From positions 868,001 through 932,000 of the forward strand of contig OY969916.1 in NCBI GenBank assembly GCA_963704535.1: a DNA stretch of 64,000 nt. Reading direction: 5' to 3'. The notes below the pieces were generated by a model. It saw only the letters and a program-made list of their open reading frames with translations. It ran no database searches and was not told the DNA's origin. Shown here one piece after another: positions 8,433 to 19,306 of this stretch. Position numbers and translations under genes: made by a program. Source of the stretch: G963704535 sp963704535. GTDB lineage: Bacteria; Chloroflexota; Chloroflexia; Chloroflexales; Roseiflexaceae. The stretch's first letter is position 1, and each line of letters opens with the position of its first letter.

Positions 8433-9899
8433 GTGATCGAACCAGCCCCCCAACCAAAAGAGCGCGGTGCGTCGCCGCCCCGGCTCCAGATCATCGCGAA
8501 CCTGACCAGCACCATGGGCGCGCTCCGACAACTGCTACGGGAGCGACCGGCCGATCTCATGACGCGCCAGTTCAGCATCCCGGCGGCGGCGATGATCTTC
8601 ATGGCCGCCTTTCTGCTCTCCGCGCTGCTGGGGCTCGTTCGCCAGATCCTGCTCAACGCCCAGTTTGGCGCCGGCTCCGAGGCCAGCGCCTTCTACGCGG
8701 CCTTCCGCCTGCCGGACACGCTCGGCAACCTGATCGCCGGGGGCGCGCTGTCCAGCGCGATGATCCCGGTGATGCTGCGGACCGGGCGCCTGGACGGGGC
8801 CGAAGCCGAGCGGCGGCTGGTCAACCTCGTACTCACGACGCTGCTGGTGGTCGTCGTCCCGCTGGCGCTGCTGTGCATGATCGCGGCGCCGACGTTCGTC
8901 GGCACGGTCCTGGCCCCCGGATTCGACGCCGACACCAGCCGGCTCACCGCGACGCTCACCCGCATGATGCTGCTCCAGCCGCCGATCGCGGTGGCGATCA
9001 CCGTGGCGATCGCCGTGGCCAACAGCCGCAACCAGTTCCTGCTCACGGCGCTGGCGATCGTCGTCCAGAACATCACGCTGATCGCCGGCATCGCCGCCGC
9101 CGCCGCCTTCCCCGGCCTCGGCATCTACGGCCCGACGCTGGGAGTGATCGCCGAGGTGGTGCTCCAAGCCTGCATCCTGCTGCCGGCAATGCGTAGCAAC
9201 GGCTTCCGCTACCGGCCGGCCTGGGACCTGCGCGACCGGCACCTGCGCGAGGTGATCCGGCTGCTGATCCCCAACGGCCTCTCGATGTCGGTCAACTACG
9301 CCGGCACGATCGTCGACGCCGCGTTCGCATCGCTGGCCCGCGAGGCCGGCAGCCTGCCCGCCGTCCATAATGCGTTCCTGCTGATCGGGCTACCGATCCG
9401 TCTGCTGGGGATGGCGATCGGCAGCGCAGCCTTCCCGCGGCTGGCCGCACACGCCGCTGCCGCCGAGTGGCCACAGATGCGGCGAACACTGCTGCGGGCG
9501 CTGTGCGTCGCCGCCGGGCTAGCGACCCCGATCCTGCTTGGGCTAATCCTGCTTGGCCGCCCGCTCCTCCAGATCCTGTTCGAGCGCGGTCGCTTCGACG
9601 CCGCCGCCGGCGCGCTGACCTACAGCGTGCTGGTGGCCTACGCCGTCGCGCTGCCCGCCTACGTCGCCACCGAGATCCTCTCCCGCGGCCTGATCGCGCT
9701 GTACGACACCCGCACCCCGCTACTGACCAACCTGCTCCAGCTCGGCGGGCGGGTCGCGATCATCCTGCTGCTGCTCGACGACCTGGGCGTCGTCGCCATC
9801 CCAATCGCCTTCGCCATCACCTCGACGCTAGAGGCGTTGGTGCTGGGAGCCGTGCTGCACCGCAAGCTTCGAGGGCGGATGGCGGGCGTGGCAAGGTGA
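8433..9899 (+). CDS. murJ: Lipid II flippase MurJ (MviN family)
   Basis: A 488-residue polytopic protein with about 14 membrane helices. MurJ signatures include SALLGLVRQILLNAQFGAGSEASAFYAAFRLPDTLGNLIAGGALSSAMIPV near the N-terminus and ILFERGRFDAAA in the C-terminal half. MOP-superfamily MurJ moves lipid II across the inner membrane for peptidoglycan synthesis. The chosen start is GTG at 8433 because it keeps a short hydrophilic N-terminus; the ribosome site is poor, and an internal ATG at 8514 is possible. It stands alone on the plus strand. Confidence 0.92.
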   Translation: MIEPAPQPKERGASPPRLQIIANLTSTMGALRQLLRERPADLMTRQFSIPAAAMIFMAAFLLSALLGLVRQILLNAQFGAGSEASAFYAAFRLPDTLGNLIAGGALSSAMIPVMLRTGRLDGAEAERRLVNLVLTTLLVVVVPLALLCMIAAPTFVGTVLAPGFDADTSRLTATLTRMMLLQPPIAVAITVAIAVANSRNQFLLTALAIVVQNITLIAGIAAAAAFPGLGIYGPTLGVIAEVVLQACILLPAMRSNGFRYRPAWDLRDRHLREVIRLLIPNGLSMSVNYAGTIVDAAFASLAREAGSLPAVHNAFLLIGLPIRLLGMAIGSAAFPRLAAHAAAAEWPQMRRTLLRALCVAAGLATPILLGLILLGRPLLQILFERGRFDAAAGALTYSVLVAYAVALPAYVATEILSRGLIALYDTRTPLLTNLLQLGGRVAIILLLLDDLGVVAIPIAFAITSTLEALVLGAVLHRKLRGRMAGVAR

Positions 9900-10060
9900 C
9901 AAGTTTCTGAAAAACTCCTTATACCTCAGTCCCCTTTCTCCCCACCACAATAGGAAATTCCATCTCATCGCCGGCAAGAATGTTCTTGGTGGATGCCAGG
10001 ATCGGCATCATGATTCGTTTGTTATGCTAGGTAAATGAGGAGATCAGGAGTCAGCGAACC

Positions 10061-13000
10061 ATGACCTTTGCGAACCGATTCCCGCGAGCAGGCGTTCTGG
10101 CGGCGTTCTGTGCGCTACTGGTAGGCCTGACCCTGGCGCCGAGTTCGGCTCGACCGGCCCGCCAGTGCCGCGACCAATACGGCGACATCATTTGACCAGA
10201 CCAGCTACCTGGGATTCTACGGCAGCACTTGCCCGAACTACCCCGACTACGCGATCTGCCGGAGCGGCGGCATCGCCAACACCGGCTTCACCCAGGTCCT
10301 GTCGGGCACCAACCCGGTCAATTTGAGCCGGATCGCGCTGAACCCCGCCAGCGGCGGCAGGCTAGCCATCCAATCGACAGCCGGCGACCTGCGCACGCCC
10401 GCCACACCCCAGGACAACGCGCTGGTGCTGCCCTTCGACGGCGGCGCGGCGCCCTTCACCGTCGGCGCGCGCCTGCTTGGCCCCTTCGCCGGCCTCACCC
10501 AGAACGGCCAGGCCGGCGGCATCGTGCTGGGCATCAACGCCGAGAACTACGCCCGGCTGACCGTCGGGCACGACGCGAGCGGGGCCGGCGTGTTGTTCGA
10601 CCGCGAGAACAACGGCGCGTTCGCCGGCAGCCGCCAGCCGATCAACCTGGCCACGACCACGACGATCGACCTGTTTCTGACCGTCGATCCCGTCGCTAAA
10701 ACGATCTCGGCGCTCTACCGCGTCAACAGCAATGATCCGAACAATGTGACGCTGCTCACGACGGTCGTCTGGCCCGATCAGCTGATCAACGACCCGATCT
10801 ATGGCGGCCTGGTCACGACCAACAGCGGCGCGCCCGCCCCAGTCACATTCACCTATGACTGGTTCAAGGTCGGCGCGCCGGTCAGTGGCATCAGCTTCGA
10901 GGGGCCGACCAAGCTCATCGACAACACGACTGCAGGCAGCGCCGACTTCGCCAACCCGACAACAATGACCTTGGCCCCGACGGGCGGCTGTACGTCGGCA
11001 CCCAGTCGGGCCGGATCTACGCCTACACCCTCGACGCCAATGGCAACCCGACCGGCGTCCAGGTTATCGAGGCGATCTACGATAAGTCCAACTGGAGCTG
11101 CCCCACCAATGTGCCCGATCCGCCGCCGCCCACCCAGCCATGCCAGATGGACCCGAATGTCAAAGGCCGCCAGCTCCTCGGCATGGTCTTCGACCCGGGG
11201 TCGACGCCGATCAGCATGACCCTATACGTGAGCCACAGCGACCCGCGCATGTTCCGCGGCAACGGCAGCAACCTGACCGAGGCGAAGAAGATCGACACCT
11301 ACTCGGGCACGATCAGCCGGCTCCAGTTCGGCAGTGCGACCACGGTCGTGACCGAGACGACGCTGGTGCTGGGGTTGCCGCGTTCGCGCAACAACCACGC
11401 GACCAATGGTATGGTGTTCGGCGCCGACGGCTGGCTCTACATCGCCCAGGGCGGCAACACCAACGTTGGCGCGCCCAGCACATTCTTCAGCCAACTGCCC
11501 GAATATTACCTGTCGGCGGCGGTTCTGCGCCTGAACGTCGCCACGCTCAACGGCGCGCCCGCACCACTCGACGTGCGTACGATCAACAGCGCCGCCGACC
11601 TCCAGCCGCTGGAAGACATCTTCGAGCTGTACGCCACCGGCCTACGCAATCCGTATGACCTGGTCTGGCACAGCAATGGCAAGCTGTACAGCAATGTCAA
11701 CGCCGCCAACTTTGGCCTGGGCGAGACGCCCGGCCCTGCCGACGGCTGCCCCGACGGGCAGGCGCGCGACCTGAGCCCCTCGCCACCCGACGCGCTGGAG
11801 TGGGTGCGGTCGGAGGCATATTTCGGCCACCCAGTGCCGGTGCGCGACGAGTGCGTCTGGGAGAACGGCTTCTACTCGGCGCTGCCCGACCCGTACGACA
11901 TGAACCCCGACCCCGACTACCAGACCGAGATCTACAGCTACACCACCTCCGCCTCGGTCGATGGGATCACCGAGTACGCCTCCAATGCGTTCGACGGCGC
12001 GCTCAAGGGCGAACTGGTCGTCGCCGCCTACGCCGGCGACCTGGCCGTGCGACGACTGGCGCTCTCCAGCGACGGCCAGAGCATCCTTAACGACACCATC
12101 CTGACCCGCCAGCTCCCGGCGCCGATCGACGTGCTAGTCGCCGACAACGGCAGGGTCTATATCGCCAACATCTTCGGCCCTGGCAACGATAACCCCGGCG
12201 GCATCTACGTGCTGACGCCGATCCCGGCGCCACCGGCCTGCCCGGCGCCCGGCAGCGACCCAGCCGTGACCGACAACGACACCGACGGCTTCATCGACCA
12301 GGATGAACTCGACAACGGCACCGACATCTGTAGCCCGTCCTCGGCCCCGGCCGACTTCGATGGCGACAAGCTCTCGGACCGCTACGACCACGACAGCGAC
12401 GCCGACGGCGCTGCCAACAACCGGGACCAACTCCAGTACGACGCCGGGAATGGCGCCGCAACAGCCCTACCCTATACGCTAGACTTCTTCGAGGAGACGC
12501 GCGGCATCCAGAAATCGGGCTTCACTGGGGTTCAGCTCCGGGGCGGGGCGACGGCGACGATGGTGGGCGATGGCGGGCACGGGTTCGGCCTCTACGAGCC
12601 TGAGAAGCGCATCCGGCCCAATGGGGTGAGCGGCGCGCTGGGCCTGCTGACCACAGCCGGCAGCAACCAGGGGCCGGCCAACAACCAGGACAACGCCCTC
12701 CAGGTGGGCTTCAACGCGACCGGCAGCTTCACGATCACGACCGAGATCGCCGACCCGTTCGTCGACCGCACCGAGCCGTTGACGACGACCGAGGAGAGCG
12801 GCATCTTCTTCGGGCGCGATGCTGATAATTATGTCAAATTAGTACTACGCCGCACAAGCACCGCCCAGATGTCGCTGCTGCTGGTCTCGGAGTCAAGTGC
12901 GAGCGCCCAGGAGCGCTTCGGCCAGAAGATCCTGCCGTCGGTCGCGCTGCCGTTTACCGGGACGGTGCAACTGGCGCTGGTAGGCAACCCGCGGGCTGGC

Positions 13001-13285
13001 TACCTGCTGGCGCGCTACCGCATCCAGCCGGGGGCGCCCGGCCAGCCGGCGAGTCCCTGGCTCGACATCGGCCTGCTGACCAGGACGACCTTCCCGGCGC
13101 TGGGCAGCTTCTTCAGCGCGCCGCTCTGTGGCCCCACCAGCGCCAGCGGCTGCGTCGCGACCGCCGGCATCCTGGCGACCGGGCCGGAGATCCCATTCGG
13201 GTTCAACTACTTCGAGATCCTACCCTACCCGCAGGCGCCTTCGCAGATCTTCCAGTTGCGGCTGCCGATCGTCGCCCATTCTTAG
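10061..13285 (+). CDS. Large secreted protein: lectin-like, sorbosone dehydrogenase-like beta-propeller, Ca-binding repeats (two frameshifts)
   Basis: The start at 10061 has AGGAG upstream and encodes a signal peptide. The frame then breaks near 10150-10190 and again near 10979; reading through both gives one product of about 1,075 residues. Its domains are a concanavalin/LamG-like sandwich (10190-10900), a glucose/sorbosone dehydrogenase-type beta-propeller (GRLYVGTQSGRIYAYTLD; ATGLRNPYDLVWHSNGKLY), acidic thrombospondin type-3-like calcium repeats (DNDTDGFIDQDELDNG, DFDGDKLSDRYDHDSDADG) and a second sandwich domain. It ends LRLPIVAHS, a short hydrophobic tail like that of the 40805-41959 protein. 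At 10979, restoring one G gives the classic TLAPDGRLYVG, so this break looks like a missing base. Confidence 0.75.
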
Positions 13286-13286
13286 A

Positions 13287-13360
13287 CTGAAGGGGTGAAA
13301 GGGTGAAAGGGTTGCATAACCCCTTCACCCTTTCACCCTTTCACCCCTTCACCCCTTCAT
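13287..13360. repeat. GGGTGAAA octamer hairpin
   Basis: Three plus-strand copies of a GGGTGAAA-type unit and about five inverse copies (TTTCACCC) face each other around TTGCATAA. It separates the convergent 10061-13285 and 13357-15135 genes and may terminate both. Confidence 0.85.
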
Positions 13361-15135
13361 CGCTCACGCCGCCACGACGCGATATTCCAGGTGATCGGCG
13401 CCAACGGATCGGGCTGCGGCCCGCGCAACTCCAGCGCGGCGATCGTCAGGCTCAGGCGCTGGAACAGCGGCAGCGAGGGCAGCTCATGGGTCCAGAGCTG
13501 CTGCTGGCGCAGATAGGCCGCGTTCCGCCCGCCCGGATCGAGCGTCGTCACCGCCTCGCGGATGGCCTGGTTGGCGTCGCGGAAACACCAACCGGCGAAG
13601 TTCTCGCCGATCCAGCCATTCTCCTCGCTCGGCACGGCCCGGCAGCTCCACAGTTGCAGCCCGCCTGGGTCGGGGCCGTGAATCCAGCCGAACAGCGCCA
13701 GTTCGAACTGGCGCTGGAACAGCGGCCCATTCGGGTCGAAGAAGTCCTCGGTGGCCAATGTCAGCACGTCGACCTTGATCCCGATCGCCAGCATATCCGC
13801 CTGGAACCGGCGCGCGATCTCCTGGCGAAGCGGGCTGCGCTCGGTGGTCATCAGCTGCAAGGTCAGTGTCAGCCCATCCGTCGAGACGCGAACGCCGTCG
13901 CCCTCGGGGTCGGCGTAGCCAGCCTCATCGAGCAGCTTGCGTGCCTCGTCGGGATTGTAGGTGTAGCGCGTCAGTTGGTCCGGCGGGGCGGCCTCGGCCT
14001 GGCCCGGCAGTACCCAGCTCTCCAGCACCGGCGAGCGACCGAGGAAGAGCGCGTCGGCCATGGCTTGGCGATTGGTGCCGAAGGCGATCGCGTGGCGCAG
14101 CCGGATATCCTGGAGCAGTGGCACATCCAGGTTGAAGTCGATATGCTCCCAGATCGGGTTGGGCGTGTAAGTGACCTGGCTGCGGCCGGCCTGCGCGTCC
14201 TCGTCGAGCGGCGCAAACTGCTCCACATGCATTCGGTCGGTCGCAACCACATCCAGGTTGTGATTCAGCACACCAGCCCGCAGCCGGTCGAAGTCGGCCA
14301 GAAAGGAGATCACGACCTGCGAGGGGGCACCAGGCTGCATAGTTCCAAAGTAGTACTGGTTGCGTACCATGCGGATCTCGCCGGCTGTGCGCGACTCGAT
14401 CGCGTATGGGCCATAGCCGAGCGGCGCCTGCGCGAACTGACCCTCTCGCACCTTGTCGGGCGGGACACCTTTGAGCTTGTGGCGCGGCAGCGGCGTCCAA
14501 TAGTTCAGGAAGTAGGTCGGCCCGGTGAAATCAGGGCGCAGGATCGCGCGGGTGGTGTGGTCGTCCACCTTCTCATACGCCATGAGCTGAAGCAGCCGGT
14601 CGCGGGCATCATCGCCGGGCGGCGCCGCCTTCGCCAGCTCGTAGGCAAAGACCGAGTCATCGGCCGTGACCGGCTGGCCATCGGACCAGCGCAGCTGCGG
14701 GTTCCAGTTGAAGGTCACGACCAGTTGCTCGACTTGGGTCATGACGTCGGTCATGGTGGTGGTGATGTTGCCGGCCGCATCAAGGAACACGTCGGCCTTG
14801 CGAACCTTGACGCCGCCGTTCTCGATCGTCGGGATGCGCTCCAGCACACCTGTGGTGGTATAGCCGTAGTTGAACGACAGGATCGGCGAGGGGTAGAGCA
14901 GCTCGGTCACGGGCGCGGCGATGCGATGCGTGGGCGCGTCCTTGGCGTAGGGGTAGAGATCTCGCGGCACGTCCGTCAGGGCCAGCGCCCAGGTATCATC
15001 GCGGGCGGCGATCGCCTCGACCACCGCAGCGCTCGTCGGCGGCTGGCTCATCGTCGGCATCGCCACCGGCGTCGCCGGCACCCCACCCTCGATCTCGCAC
15101 GCGGCAAGCATCAGGCAGAGGTCCCAGCAGCGCAC
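13357..15135 (-). CDS. Family 5 extracytoplasmic solute-binding lipoprotein (peptide/nickel type)
   Basis: The 592-residue product has the SBP_bac_5 pattern: LTFNWNPQLRWSDGQPVTADD-like segment (QLRWSDGQPVTADDSVFAYE), then DIRLRHAIAFGTNRQAM, YNPDEARKLLDEAGY and a C-terminal QQLWTHELPSLPLF. Such proteins bind oligopeptides or similar solutes outside the membrane and feed an ABC permease, but no partner is nearby. The GTG at 15135 gives only a stub before the lipobox LMLAAC. An ATG at 15178 in another frame encodes a basic, signal-peptide-like start (MHRSNFSPRALRRISALLG), so a single-base error near 15115-15125 probably hides the true N-terminus. Confidence 0.85.
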   Translation of the reverse strand: MRCWDLCLMLAACEIEGGVPATPVAMPTMSQPPTSAAVVEAIAARDDTWALALTDVPRDLYPYAKDAPTHRIAAPVTELLYPSPILSFNYGYTTTGVLERIPTIENGGVKVRKADVFLDAAGNITTTMTDVMTQVEQLVVTFNWNPQLRWSDGQPVTADDSVFAYELAKAAPPGDDARDRLLQLMAYEKVDDHTTRAILRPDFTGPTYFLNYWTPLPRHKLKGVPPDKVREGQFAQAPLGYGPYAIESRTAGEIRMVRNQYYFGTMQPGAPSQVVISFLADFDRLRAGVLNHNLDVVATDRMHVEQFAPLDEDAQAGRSQVTYTPNPIWEHIDFNLDVPLLQDIRLRHAIAFGTNRQAMADALFLGRSPVLESWVLPGQAEAAPPDQLTRYTYNPDEARKLLDEAGYADPEGDGVRVSTDGLTLTLQLMTTERSPLRQEIARRFQADMLAIGIKVDVLTLATEDFFDPNGPLFQRQFELALFGWIHGPDPGGLQLWSCRAVPSEENGWIGENFAGWCFRDANQAIREAVTTLDPGGRNAAYLRQQQLWTHELPSLPLFQRLSLTIAALELRGPQPDPLAPITWNIASWRRER

Positions 15136-15216
15136 TGATCCGACGAAGCGCCCGTGGAGAAAAGTTAGATCGATGCATGTCTCAGGTGTTGTCCGTCCTT
15201 GGCCTTTCCATAAAAG

Positions 15217-15307
15217 ACTGTCTGAAAAGGGGAGCTTGAGGGGCTGCCCCTCAAGAACCCCTTTCCACCACAGATTGCGAGCAACACACCAGCCCTTTCA
15301 GACAGTC
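15217..15307. repeat. Family B palindromic repeat (CTGTCTGAAAAG...CTTTCAGACAG)
   Basis: ACTGTCTGAAA (15217-15227) pairs with TTTCAGACAGT (15297-15307), enclosing the inner dyad CTTGAGGGGCTGCCCCTCAAG. The element sits nine bases downstream of the stop of the ABC exporter gene. Confidence 0.85.
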
Positions 15308-15315
15308 GCGAACAA

Positions 15316-17281
15316 TCAGGGCGTAGAGTCTACCGCGCTTTGGCTGATTTGTCCAACCCCCTCATCCCGAAACTGGCGCCGATACAGCTCGGAGTAGACC
15401 GCGCCAAGTTCCAGTAGCTCGGCGTGGGTGCCCCGCTCGACGATCTGGCCCTCCTGCATCACCAGCACCTGGTCGGCCTCACGAATGGTCGAGAGACGGT
15501 GGGCGATCACAAAGCTGGTACGCCCCTTCAGCAAGGTCTTCAGCGCAGCCTGGATCAGCGCCTCGGTACGGGTGTCGACGCTGCTGGTGGCCTCGTCGAG
15601 GATCAGAATACGCGGGTCGGCCAGGATGGCGCGGGCGATCCCGATCAACTGGCGCTGGCCCTGGCTGAGTGTCCCGCCGCGCTCGCCGATCTTGGTCTGG
15701 TAGCCTTCGGGCAGCCGCGCGATAAAATCGTGGGCGTTGGCGGCTCGCGCCGCCGCCTCGACCTCGGCGTCAGTCGCGTCGAGCCGCCCGTAGCGGATGT
15801 TCTCGGCGATCGTGCCGCTGAACAGGAAGCTGTCCTGTAGGACCACGCCCATCTGCGAGCGCAGACTCGCCCGTGTGACATCACGCACATCGACGCCGTC
15901 GATCGCCACCACGCCTTCGCGTACGTCGTAGAAGCGGCCGATCATGTTCACCAGCGTGGTCTTCCCGGCGCCGGTCGGCCCGACGATCGCCATCGTCTGG
16001 CCCGGCTCAGCGACCAGCGAGACATCCTGGAGCTGATAGCCGGTTGGCTGGGGCGTATGCAATACGCCCTCACGGAGTCCGTTGTCCGTTGTCCGTTGTC
16101 CGTTGGTTCTTGGTTCTTGGTTCTCGGTTCTTGGTTCTTGGTTCTTGGTTCTTGGTTCTTGGTTCTTGGCGGTGGTCGGACGCTCGCCGTAGGAGAACGA
16201 GGCCTGCTCAAACGTGACTCGCCCGACGATCGGCGGCATGGCGCCGGCGCCGGGGGCATCGACCAAGTCGGGTGGGGTGTCGATCAGATCGAAGATCCGC
16301 TCGGCCGCCGCCAGCGACGCCTGGGCGGTGGTGTAGAAGGTCGAGAGCGCCTGGATCGGTCGGAAGAACTGCTGGACGTAGGTCAGGAACGCGACCACCA
16401 CGCCGACGGTGATCGCGCCCTGGAGCGCCAGGTAGCCGCCGTAGCCGGCGACGATCGCCGTGGCGACGGTCGAGAGCACATCGATCGCCGGCGTGAAGGC
16501 CGAGGTGACGGCCGTAGCGTTGACATTCGCGTCGCGGTTGGCGGCGTTGCGCCGCTCGAAGCGCTGCTGGTTCTCGCCGGTGCGGTTGAACGCCTGCGCG
16601 ACCTTGACCCCGGCGATCTCCTCCTGGATCTCGGCCGAGACATCGCCGATCGACTCGCGGGTGCGCCGGAACGCCCGCCGCGATAGCCGCGCGAACACAT
16701 TGGTCAGCAGCAGCATCACCGGGATGACGGCGAAGCTCGCCAGCGCCAGCCGCCAATCCAGCGCCAGCATGGCGATCAGGATGCCGATCAGCCCGAACAA
16801 GCTGCTCAGCAGCCTGCACGATCCCCTGGCTGAAGAGCTGGTTGAGCACATCGGTGTCGTTGGTCAGCCGCGACATCAGGTCGCCGGCCGGGTGCCGGTC
16901 GAAGAAGCGCAGCGACAGCCGCTGGACGGTGGCGAAGATCTCACTGCGCATCCGCGCCAATGTGCGCTGGCCCACCGCTCCGATCAAGATGAACTGCATG
17001 CGCATCGCTAAAACACCACCGACATAGACCACCAGCAGCATCAGCATCGTCTGGTTGAGTGCTTGGCGATCGCCCTGGCCGATCGCGCCGTCGATCGCCC
17101 GCCCAATCAGGTACGGCGCAAACGCCTGGCTGACCGCACCGATCACCACCAGGCCGAGCACGGCCAGCAGTTGCCGCCAGAAGGGCCGCAGGTAGGCGAG
17201 CAGGCGCCGCGCGACGAGCCCGCCGCGCTCCGCCCGCTCGGTCGGCAGCGCCGCGATCGCTTCTATCCCTCCACGCATCAT
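15316..17281 (-). CDS. ABC exporter half-transporter (MDR type), one frameshift, repeat-invaded linker
   Basis: The first part reads 17281 down to about 16813 and continues in another frame to 15316, giving roughly 655 residues. The membrane domain has six helices (from YLRPFWRQLLAVLGLVVIG). The nucleotide-binding domain has Walker A VGPTGAGKTT, Q-loop VVLQDSFLF, signature TLSQGQRQLIGIARA, Walker B ILILDEATSSVD and the H-loop IAHRLS. At the break, dropping one G restores SQGIVQ-LLSSLFGLIG. Between the two domains lies a ~38-residue insert made of NQEPRTK-type repeats, discussed separately. It is the distal gene of the marR-led operon and likely pairs with the 17541-19299 product as a heterodimeric exporter. 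Confidence 0.88.
16054..16168. repeat. Short tandem repeats inside an ABC exporter coding sequence
   Basis: On the minus strand this segment reads as many AGAACCA heptamers followed by ACGGACA heptamers and a palindrome GGGCGTATGCAATACGCCC-like core (GGCGTATGCAATACGCC). All of it is in frame and encodes Asn-Gln-Glu-Pro-Arg-Thr/Lys repeats between the membrane and nucleotide-binding domains. Similar units occur at 44376-44584 and 45453-45755. Confidence 0.85.
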
Positions 17282-17311
17282 AATGGTTCTCTCTTGTTAT
17301 TCAAGTGGCGC

Positions 17312-17542
17312 CGTTCTACTTTACACTGTGGGTGGGAGAGGACTGAGGGGGCTGCCCCCTCAAACCCCCTTTTTCCCCAGAGCAGCATCGTTCTACTTTA
17401 CACTGTGGGTGGGAGAGGACTGAGGAGGCTGCCCTCTCAAACCCCCTTTTTCCCCAGAGCAGCATCGTTCTACTTTACAATGTGAGTGGTGGGAGACTGA
17501 GGGGGCTGCCCCCTCAAACCCCCTTTTTCCTCAGAACTGTTC
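17312..17542. repeat. Family A element in three tandem 77-bp copies
   Basis: Copies start at 17312, 17389 and 17466 with exact 77-bp spacing and differ by a few bases. Each holds TTCTACTTTACA, the dyad TGAGGGGGCTGCCCCCTCA and a pyrimidine-rich CCCCCTTTTTCCCC end. The array abuts the stop codon of one exporter gene and the start of the next, filling the gap between them inside the operon. Confidence 0.9.
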
Positions 17543-19299
17543 ACACTTCCACTGGCTCTGGTTCCACCGCACGTTCGCCGCCGAACTGCGAGTTGATGAT
17601 CTCGCCATACAGCGCGCTCTCGCGCAGTAGATCGTCGTGAGTGCCCGCGGCCATGATCCGGCCGTCGTCGAGCAGCAGGATCATGTCGGCATTGCGCACC
17701 GTGCTGATCCGTTGCGCGATCACAAAGCTGGTGCGTCCCCGCATGAGATGCTGGAGCGCCTGCTGGATCTGGTACTCAGTCTCGGCATCGACCGCCGAGG
17801 TCGAGTCATCCAGGATCAGGATGCGCGGGTCGCGCAGCAGCGCGCGGGCGATCGCGATCCGCTGGCGCTGCCCGCCCGAAAGGCCGATGCCGCGCTCGCC
17901 GACGACGGTCGCATAGCCGTCGGGGAAGCTCACGATGAAGTCGTGCGCTTGGGCAGCGCGGGCCGCAGCCTCGACCTGGGCGTCGGTGGCGTCGGAGCGG
18001 CCGTAGGCGATGTTCTCGCGGATGGTGCCACTGAACAGCGTCGTATCCTGCAGGACGATGCCGATCTGGGAGCGCAGGCTCTCCAGCGTGATGTCGCGCA
18101 CGTCGTGGCCGTCGACCAGAACCCGCCCGCCGGTGGCATCGTAGAAGCGCGGGATCAGGTTGATGATCGTGCTCTTGCCGCTGCCGGTCTGCCCCATGAT
18201 CGCCACCGTCTGGCCCGGCGCGGCGGCGAACGAGACATGGTCAAGCACCTTGCCCTCGCCGCCGAAATAGCGGAACGAGACATCCTCAAAGGCGACCCGG
18301 CCTTCGATCGGCGGGAGCGGCGCGGCGCCGGGCTGGTCGGCGACCTCGCTCTGGGCGTCGAGGATCTCGAAGATTCGCTCGGCGCTGACGCCGGCCCGCG
18401 AAAGCTGCGCCGTGATCATGCCCAGCATCATGATCGGCATGATCAGTAGCGCCAGGTAGGTATTGAAGGCCACCAGGTCGCCCAGACTGAGCACCCCGCC
18501 GATCGCCTGGTGCCCGCCGTACCAGATCACCGCCAGCGAGCCGAGGTTGGCGATCAGGAAGATCAGCGGGAAACTCGACGCTGCGCCCTGGATCGTCTTG
18601 AGGTTGACCTCCAGCAGATCCTGGTTGAGCGTTGTGTAGCGCGCGGACTCGTAGGGCTCGCGGGCGAACGCCTGGACGACCCGCACCCCGGCCAGGTTCT
18701 CCTGGAGTACGGTGTTCAGGGCGCCGACCTTGACCTGGATCTGGCCGAACAGCGGGCGAACCAACCGCATAAACCGTATCAACACCATCGCCATCGCAGG
18801 GACGGTCAGCAGCGAGATCAGCGCCAACTGCCAGTTCGTACCGACCATCGCGACAATGCAGCCGATCAGCAGCGCTACGGCGCTGACCATTTGCAGCAAT
18901 CCGCATGCCGATAAACGTGCGCACCTGCTCGACATCGCTGGTGATGCGAGTCATAAGCTGGCCGGTCTGGGCGCGATCGTGATAGGAGAAGCTAAGGCTC
19001 TGAATTTTGCTGAACAGCGCGTTACGCATATCGTAGGCCACCGCCTGCGAGATCTTCTCGGACCAGAACCCCTGCGTGAAGCTGAACAGGCCGCGAACGA
19101 CCGCGACCCCGACCAGTGCCACGGTGGACCACAGCAGCGCCCGTGTATCACCAGCGCTGATGCCGCGGTCGATCACCAGGCGCAAGAGCTGCGGGCCGGC
19201 GAGGTTGGCGGCGGTGACCAGCAGCAGGCTGAGAAAAGCGCCCAATGCGGTGAGCCAGTAAGGCCGCAGGTAGCCGGTGGCCCGGCGTAGTGGTTTCAT
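17541..19299 (-). CDS. ABC exporter half-transporter (MDR type), one frameshift
   Basis: The reading frame runs from ATG 19299 to about 18900 and then continues in a second frame to 17541, giving about 586 residues. The membrane domain includes WSEKISQAVAYDMRNALFSKIQ and SFSYHDRAQTGQLMTRITSD, typical of MsbA/BmrA-like exporters. The ATPase has MGQTGSGKST, VLQDTTLFSGTIRENIAYG, GLSGGQRQRIAIARALL, ILILDDSTSAVD and IAQRIS. The Walker B catalytic Glu is Asp here (LDDSTS), so this may be the degenerate site of a heterodimer with the 15316-17281 product. At 18900 a one-base change restores FIGMR-LLQMVSAV. Its AGGAG lies over the MarR stop codon. Confidence 0.88.
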
Positions 19300-19306
19300 A
19301 TCGCTC

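Noticed and set aside
13303..15138. A 611-residue open frame on the plus strand opposite the solute-binding lipoprotein gene
   Set aside because: Its composition is His/Arg/Gln-rich and it shows no domain; the minus-strand frame carries clear family 5 binding-protein motifs.
17312..17542. Three direct repeats considered as a CRISPR array
   Set aside because: The copies are contiguous 77-bp units without unique spacers, and no cas gene is present.
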